Origin: Planctomycetota bacterium
GTDB lineage: Bacteria; Planctomycetota; Phycisphaerae; WQYP01
Reading direction: 5' to 3'
Assembly: GCA_021795535.1 (NCBI GenBank)
Contig: JAJYPG010000023.1
Coordinates: 1 to 9,648 of the forward strand
DNA: 9,648 nt
Below are positions 5,978 to 9,648 of this stretch, piece by piece (position 1 is the first letter of the stretch; each line of letters begins with the position of its first letter). Under the pieces are notes generated by a model, which was given only the letters and a program-made list of their open reading frames with translations, was not told the DNA's origin and searched no databases. The position numbers were made by a program, and so were the translations under genes.

Positions 5978-6171
5978 CGGGTCTGGTCGCATAGCCAGAA
6001 ATAAACCATCGAACATTCCGTCTCCGTCTTATTGACGGCGTCGTGCTTTTGACCCGAAAATTTGCGAATCTGTTGTCATTGGCATTGGTCATAGGTCGGT
6101 TTTAATCCGCCCGGTGACACTTTGTGACAAATCTGAAATTCAAGGCAGCAGACTCAGTTTTATTACCATAT
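5978..6171. other. Convergent spacer between the restriction-like gene and the HEAT-like gene
   Basis: No gene was found. A weak hairpin TCTGG-N8-CCAGA (5982-5999) lies directly after the stop, and CCGTC-ttatt-GACGG lies at 6024-6038. Neither is followed by a T-run, so neither is called a terminator. GTGACA occurs twice with a 10-bp period (6114-6119, 6124-6129). Confidence 0.4.
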
Positions 6172-7587
6172 TTATTTTTCCATGGGCACAGACGCCGCGG
6201 GAACAGCTTTCAACTGTAAAGGCAATAGACGCGGGGCGGCACCAACAGGTGGTATTGGCTTAGCCTGTGACCTTGGCACCACGATCCCGTCCGATTGACG
6301 GGTCGGTTGACTGGTCGGTCCATTGGGCTGCCATGGCTTGATCCCTTTTTTGGCGAACAGAGCGGTGAGTTTTTTAATCGCCTGGTTCTGGCTCCCTTTG
6401 TTATGAAACAGCCAGCGGCCACCAAAAAAAGGTGAATGAAAGAAACCCAGCGCGGCTGGCTTTTGTTTTGCCGCCACCGCCAGCAGATACACCACATTCG
6501 TGTGGTTATCCCAATAGGTCGGCGTGTTGTTGAAGTTCATCTGACTGCCAAACTTGTTGGGTAGAAGAATCAGATGAAGAAAATATGGAACTGCCGCAGC
6601 CGGCCTGGTTATGTGGAAAAGCTTGATATAACCGAGCACTTGCGAATTGCCCGGATTGGCGAACAGATTCGCCATTGGGCCGTTGGGTTGCCGGGCCGCC
6701 TGTTGGGCCACTTGAGTAAGCAAGGCGGCAAGTTCCGGAGGGTTCCAATGTGCCATAAGCTGCTCGGCATACACGCTGTCCTGCAACTGCATCCAGAAAT
6801 TATTGTTTTTTGGAACAATAATTTTCTGGCCATGAAACATCACAAACCGCCCGGCGGGATTGGGGGGGATGAACTGCCCGCCATTGGCAATTACCTTGCG
6901 CCAGACCAGACGCACCATTGTGGGCGTGGGTTTGCGTTGCCAAAGGGCATCCATGGCGGATAGATAGACCAGACGATGAGTGTCCGCCAACAGGCGATGG
7001 AGCAGCCAATCGGCATTGGCTCCGGGCCACCGGGCAATAGCCTTGGCCGCCCCGGCCCGGACGCCGGGATGAGGCGAAAAAGCTTTTGCTACAATGGATA
7101 TTCGCCTGTGATCCAGTCCCCATTGAAACATCGCGGCGCGCTGCCGCACGGGAAGAGAAAGAACGGCCTGTGCCCAGCGTGAAACTTCCACGTTGAACCG
7201 CAGAATTTTCGTGATGCGATTGCCTTTTTCCGGGCCAAGCGCTTGAATCATAATGGCCATCTGGCCGGCAAGAAATTGATGAAGCTCCTGGCTGCCATGC
7301 TGCCGCACCTTATATTGATCGGACGAGAGGTCATCAATGGCCGCGGCAAGGCTTGGCCTGATGACGGCCACCGTGGTGGAGGGCTGTGCCCTGGCCAGGT
7401 CAGGCGAAAACAAGAAGCAGCAGAGCATGACGGTGAAAAAAAATGGAGTGATTGCGGCTGTCGCAAGTGGAGAAATCCGATGCGGTTTTTTCTCCGCGCC
7501 ACACATGGGAGAAATACGGAAGCGTTGCGCCTTTGAAAAACGTGAGAAGCCGGAGTTATTTGCGGTGGAGATCAAGTGGGACTTCAT
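6172..7587 (-). CDS. Secreted HEAT-like repeat protein, function unknown
   Basis: A 471-residue protein from ATG 7585-7587, chosen because GAGGT lies about 8 nt upstream; a TTG start 15 nt earlier and an internal ATG at 7506 are alternatives. After a long basic N-terminus comes a hydrophobic segment (about residues 40-60, with FFFTVMLCCFLF) ending in LARAQ, consistent with a signal peptide cleaved after residue 67. Helical repeats follow: DDLSSDQYKVRQHGSQEL (85-102), a segment from PGVRAGAAKAIARWPG (174-189) and one around RLVYLSAMDALWQ (205-217). These resemble the degenerate HEAT-like repeats common in planctomycete secreted proteins. The middle is rich in Asn and Gln and the last 50 residues are proline-rich and low in complexity. 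No catalytic motif is visible. It is probably extracytoplasmic and protein-binding, but this is a guess from fold type. Confidence 0.78.
   Translation of the reverse strand: MKSHLISTANNSGFSRFSKAQRFRISPMCGAEKKPHRISPLATAAITPFFFTVMLCCFLFSPDLARAQPSTTVAVIRPSLAAAIDDLSSDQYKVRQHGSQELHQFLAGQMAIMIQALGPEKGNRITKILRFNVEVSRWAQAVLSLPVRQRAAMFQWGLDHRRISIVAKAFSPHPGVRAGAAKAIARWPGANADWLLHRLLADTHRLVYLSAMDALWQRKPTPTMVRLVWRKVIANGGQFIPPNPAGRFVMFHGQKIIVPKNNNFWMQLQDSVYAEQLMAHWNPPELAALLTQVAQQAARQPNGPMANLFANPGNSQVLGYIKLFHITRPAAAVPYFLHLILLPNKFGSQMNFNNTPTYWDNHTNVVYLLAVAAKQKPAALGFFHSPFFGGRWLFHNKGSQNQAIKKLTALFAKKGIKPWQPNGPTSQPTRQSDGIVVPRSQAKPIPPVGAAPRLLPLQLKAVPAASVPMEK
6295..6318. repeat. 12-bp tandem duplication inside the HEAT-like gene
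   Basis: TTGACGGGTCGG (6295-6306) is followed directly by TTGACTGGTCGG (6307-6318), with one mismatch. In the encoded protein this gives the repeated tetrapeptides PTSQ and PTRQ in the proline-rich tail. It looks like a slippage duplication in a poorly constrained region. Confidence 0.7.
6793..6829. repeat. Long inverted repeat inside the HEAT-like coding sequence
   Basis: CCAG plus AAATTATTGTT (6793-6807) pairs with AACAATAATTT (6814-6824) and, after one bulged T at 6825, with CTGG (6826-6829). This is a 15-bp stem interrupted by a single bulge, with a 6-nt loop. The 11-bp AT-rich core is perfect. It encodes the KIIVPKNNNFW stretch of the minus-strand protein. There is no T-run on either side, so it is not a terminator. 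Confidence 0.85.
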
Positions 7588-7818
7588 TAAAACCAACCTC
7601 AAGGACGAATAGCGTTTTCGCCAGTTGCCAGCGGACTTATCTTAACCGTTTGGTGCTGTAATTGATAAGGTGAAAAAATCAATAAATATTATGTCAACCC
7701 ACATAAAGTAAAACCAGCGTAAATTGGTATAAAATGCCGCCAAATTTCGTATTTACGGCAAACTTGTTGCGATTCCTATAAAAAATGGCAGGCAATCCAA
7801 AAAACAACGATTTTATTG

Positions 7819-7847
7819 TTGACTCGTCCGGAATTTCCACATAAACT
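7819..7847 (+). promoter_or_regulatory. Candidate promoter for the PEP-CTERM gene
   Basis: TTGACT (7819-7824, five of six matches) is followed after 17 nt by TAAACT (7842-7847, four of six). An overlapping hairpin with arms CAACGAT and ATTGTTG (7805-7821, one G-T mismatch) covers the -35 element. If used, the leader would be about 220 nt, unusually long, so a closer promoter is possible. Confidence 0.3.
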
Positions 7848-8015
7848 TCATTCATGCATCGGCTCAATGTTATCTATTGAGGCGTTGAGAGGTGGTGACT
7901 TTAAAAAACCTATTCCCTTCTGTGAAGGTATTTTACGCGGTGCATTGGTCTGCGATGATTGGACGAAGCGGATAATTTTTACGCCGGTCTTTGTGGATGC
8001 AAATGATTTTTTTGA

Positions 8016-8040
8016 GGCGGCTGGGTTGTTTTTTGCCGCC
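8016..8040 (+). promoter_or_regulatory. Stem-loop in the leader of the PEP-CTERM gene
   Basis: GGCGGC (8016-8021) and GCCGCC (8035-8040) are perfect 6-bp arms around a T-rich 13-nt loop, ending 35 nt before the start codon. A T-rich stretch follows. It could be an attenuator, an mRNA-stabilising hairpin or chance; nothing ties it to a known family. Confidence 0.35.
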
Positions 8041-8075
8041 GATGTTTGTTTCAGTTCTTTTTCTGGAGAGTGGTT

Positions 8076-8783
8076 ATGAAGATCAATTCGGTTTCGGCAC
8101 TTGTCGCGGCGGCTGTGGTATTGGGCGGGGCCTCTGTGGGCTTTGGCAATATTGTGGTAACTGTTACCAGCAACGCCAGTTCCACGGCGCTTACTTCCAG
8201 CGCAGGCTACACCTATGGTGTAGGCTCTTTTCAAGGCTTTTCCTGGCAAAGCATCACATTGACTGAGGAATTGGGAACAGCGTCGAGTGAATTTGCCATG
8301 ACTATTGCCGGCCTGCAGAACACAAATTCCGGAGCGGCTTCCATCAGCTTTTCCGGCGTTGACAACAATTTCGTATTGCCCGCCGGGACAAGCGCCCAAC
8401 TGATCCTTTCCAACGGTACCATCAGTTCATACTCCAACAGCGGCGGAACCGTTTCTGTGACCGGCTCCATTCAGGATGTATCTCCTGCGGGTGGCTTGGT
8501 TTCCAATCCGGTCATTACCAGCCAATCACTCGGCAACGGACTTCTCTACAAAGATTCTGCAGAGAACGGTATTCTGGTCTCCGGCAATAACATCACGTGT
8601 CAATTGGCTTTGGGCAACGCCATTGTCTTGAACAACCTTTCCAACAACCAGACCATTAACGAGGTGTTAGGCGCAACATCGCTCACACCATCTACGGTTC
8701 CCACTCCGGAACCAATGTCTCTGGCACTGATGGGATTGGGTGCATTGCCCCTGCTTCTGCTGCGTCGGCGTGCCAAAGCCTGA
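8076..8783 (+). CDS. PEP-CTERM sorting-domain protein, secreted
   Basis: A 235-residue exported protein. ATG 8076 is chosen because GGAGAG (8065-8070) lies 5 nt upstream; the 10-residue upstream extension would disrupt the signal peptide. Residues 1-24 are a signal peptide (hydrophobic SALVAAAVVLGGASVGFG, cleavage near residue 24). The mature part, about residues 25-205, is rich in Ser, Asn, Thr and Gly with alternating strand-like patterns and no catalytic motif. The C-terminus has the complete PEP-CTERM signal: PTPEP (209-213), a hydrophobic helix (SLALMGLGALPLLLL) and the basic tail RRRAKA. Such tails are recognised by exosortases, which process and release or anchor the protein at the cell surface, often in exopolysaccharide-producing bacteria. 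No exosortase gene is in the window, as is usual, since one enzyme serves many scattered substrates. It is followed by a strong terminator, so it is probably monocistronic. Confidence 0.92.
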   Translation: MKINSVSALVAAAVVLGGASVGFGNIVVTVTSNASSTALTSSAGYTYGVGSFQGFSWQSITLTEELGTASSEFAMTIAGLQNTNSGAASISFSGVDNNFVLPAGTSAQLILSNGTISSYSNSGGTVSVTGSIQDVSPAGGLVSNPVITSQSLGNGLLYKDSAENGILVSGNNITCQLALGNAIVLNNLSNNQTINEVLGATSLTPSTVPTPEPMSLALMGLGALPLLLLRRRAKA

Positions 8784-8825
8784 ACAGGCCACCAATCCGC
8801 CGGAAGATAAACGATCTCCCAAAAG

Positions 8826-8860
8826 GAACGCACCGCGAGGGTAGTGCGTTCTTTTTTTTT
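8826..8860 (+). terminator. Intrinsic terminator of the PEP-CTERM gene
   Basis: A perfect 8-bp stem, GAACGCAC (8826-8833) with GTGCGTTC (8844-8851), with a 10-nt loop, is followed immediately by nine T residues (8852-8860). It lies 42 nt after the stop codon and separates this gene from the CBS gene. Confidence 0.95.
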
Positions 8861-9079
8861 GTTCATCCCGCCGTAACGCTTTGCCTTTTGCCTCATCATT
8901 TGCCTGCGTTCCTCTCAATCCAGCCTGCGCCTATCCGGCAGGAGTTTGTACCAAAATGGCACAATGTTGCAATTCATTTTGATAAGTGTATTCTTCATTG
9001 AGCGGCCACATTTTAAGCCGCGACCTTTTTGGTTTGTTGTTGTTTTTACATTTTCGGTTCTTACACAAGGAGTGCGCAT
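8861..9079. other. Spacer and upstream region of the CBS-domain gene
   Basis: No gene was found. A possible promoter is TTGCAA (8967-8972), 16 nt, TATTCT (8989-8994), each with four of six matches, giving a start near 9001. A GCGGC-N10-GCCGC hairpin (9002-9021), followed a few bases later by TTTTT (9026-9030), would then lie at the very 5' end of the transcript. It may be a leader element or a second weak terminator for read-through. Confidence 0.4.
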
Positions 9080-9517
9080 ATGGCCACTGTAGCGGACATT
9101 ATTGCGGGGAAGTCGAGTCATGTTTACTCCATCACACCGGATGCGTCTGTGCTGGAGGCAACGCACAAAATGAATCGGCATCGCATCGGATCTTTAATCG
9201 TGCTTGAGAATGAACAGATTGTCGGCATTTTAAGCGATCGCGATATTCTGATGCGTGTGGTGCAGGAGGAAAAAAATCCACGGCAGGTTAAGGTTTCCGA
9301 CGCCATGACCCGAGATATTATTATCTGTCGGCCAGATACCAGCCTGGAAGATGCCAGTTCCATCATGATGAATCATCGTGTGCGCCATTTGCCGGTGTGT
9401 GATTGCGATGGCCGCCTTATGGGCATGGTTTCCATTGGCGATCTCAACGCGCAGCATGTAAGCGAGCAGGAAGTAACCATTCATTATCTCCACGATTACC
9501 TGTATGGCCGAGTCTGA
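9080..9517 (+). CDS. Two-CBS-domain protein (Bateman module), predicted adenine-nucleotide sensor
   Basis: A 145-residue cytoplasmic protein made only of two CBS motifs: CBS1 at about residues 3-62 with GILSDRDIL (49-57), and CBS2 at about 72-128 with GMVSIGDLN (115-123). Each has the Ser-x-x-Asp pattern that often contacts the ribose of AMP, ATP or similar ligands. The tail THYLHDYLYG-like segment (IHYLHDYLYGRV, 134-145) is seen in many stand-alone bacterial CBS-pair proteins. Such proteins act as energy-state or nucleotide sensors, but the partner is unknown and none is encoded nearby. The start at ATG 9080 is supported by AAGGAG (9067-9072), 7 nt upstream; an upstream 17-codon extension is cysteine-rich and unlikely. 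No terminator was seen directly downstream. Confidence 0.93.
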   Translation: MATVADIIAGKSSHVYSITPDASVLEATHKMNRHRIGSLIVLENEQIVGILSDRDILMRVVQEEKNPRQVKVSDAMTRDIIICRPDTSLEDASSIMMNHRVRHLPVCDCDGRLMGMVSIGDLNAQHVSEQEVTIHYLHDYLYGRV

Positions 9518-9581
9518 CTTGTGCAGGAGAGAACAGGAGAAAGTAGAGCTTAAGGAAAGACGGCAAATAAACGGCACATTT

Positions 9582-9648
9582 TTAATTCACATCGAACGGG
9601 CCACGGGATAACTCCCGTAGCTGCGTGGTGTAAACCTGCGGCTGGTTT
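9582..9648 (-). CDS. Possible 3' end of a minus-strand gene cut by the window edge
   Basis: Reading leftward from base 9647, a frame stays open for 21 codons (NQPQVYTTQLRELSRGPFDV, then N) and ends at TAA (9584-9582). Composition is protein-like and the arrangement would be tail-to-tail with the CBS gene, with a 64-nt gap. The fragment is too short to identify, and a plus-strand frame is also open here. Confidence 0.3.
   Translation of the reverse strand, partial: NQPQVYTTQLRELSRGPFDVN

Larger units (their letters stand above)
7588..8075. other. AT-rich divergent intergenic region with leader of the PEP-CTERM gene
   Basis: No supportable gene was found. One open plus frame (7816-8079) starts at TTG without a ribosome binding site. 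An imperfect hairpin, TGCCG-cc-AAAT-ttcgt-ATTT-a-CGGCA, lies at 7735-7760. TTGACA occurs on the minus strand at 7697-7692, but no -10 lies at normal spacing. TATAAA-like sequences occur at 7729 and 7777 (+) without -35 partners. Confidence 0.5.

Noticed and set aside
4617..6067. Shared ATTTGCGA flanking the restriction-like gene as a possible insertion duplication
   Set aside because: Only 8 bases match, with no terminal inverted repeats, integrase or tRNA; chance is a sufficient explanation.
6113..6130. GTGACA direct repeats as a CRP/FNR-like site
   Set aside because: The arms are direct and not inverted, and the site is in a convergent spacer with no promoter to regulate.
7669..7697. Perfect TTGACA on the minus strand as promoter of the HEAT-like gene
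   Set aside because: No -10-like hexamer is present at 15-18 nt spacing.
7816..8079. 87-residue open frame overlapping the PEP-CTERM start as ATGA
   Set aside because: It has a TTG start, no ribosome binding site, a translation not resembling a folded protein, and it covers the candidate promoter. The ATGA overlap appears coincidental.
8957..8971. Sigma-54-like promoter TGGCAC-N4-TTGCA before the CBS gene
   Set aside because: The GG and GC elements are separated by 9 nt, whereas sigma-54 promoters require GG-N10-GC. A one-base shortening normally abolishes function.

Overview
The window looks like a chromosomal segment from a Planctomycetota bacterium, with Phycisphaerae the most likely class. 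This is an inference from gene style: a short secreted protein with a PEP-CTERM sorting tail, a secreted HEAT-like protein with no obvious close family, and a small two-CBS-domain protein. No rRNA or other taxonomic marker is present. Base composition is moderately GC-rich inside genes, with AT-rich intergenic stretches.

Layout. Positions 1-240 hold the 3' end of a cupin-fold protein (+), followed by about 420 nt with only weak small-ORF candidates. ilvC, ketol-acid reductoisomerase of branched-chain amino acid synthesis, runs on the minus strand (665-1687). It is divergent from a compact sulfate-assimilation operon on the plus strand: cysC (APS kinase, 2108-2749), a PHP-domain phosphoesterase (2746-3702, sharing ATGA with cysC) and cysH (APS/PAPS reductase, 3704-4474). 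The operon is biochemically coherent. CysC makes PAPS, CysH reduces PAPS to sulfite and releases adenosine 3',5'-bisphosphate (pAp), and PHP proteins of this type can hydrolyse pAp. The PHP gene is therefore probably the dedicated pAp-removal step. The CysH has iron-sulfur-type cysteines, but the second pair is spaced CX4C instead of the usual CX2C.

After a gene-poor 540-nt stretch with a 10-bp GC-rich tandem repeat comes a 320-residue protein (5015-5977). It joins the N-terminal PD-(D/E)XK nuclease end of large Type ISP-like restriction-modification enzymes directly to their C-terminal specificity end, with the methyltransferase core absent. It has its own good sigma-70-like promoter and a strong ribosome binding site. 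It is the most unusual gene in the window.

Convergent to it is a minus-strand secreted HEAT-like protein (6172-7587) whose coding sequence contains a long near-perfect inverted repeat. A 488-nt AT-rich divergent region follows, then the PEP-CTERM protein (8076-8783) with a textbook intrinsic terminator (8826-8860), and a CBS-pair protein (9080-9517). The last 67 bases may contain the 3' end of another minus-strand gene. No tRNA, rRNA, CRISPR array, transposase or recognisable known riboswitch was found.
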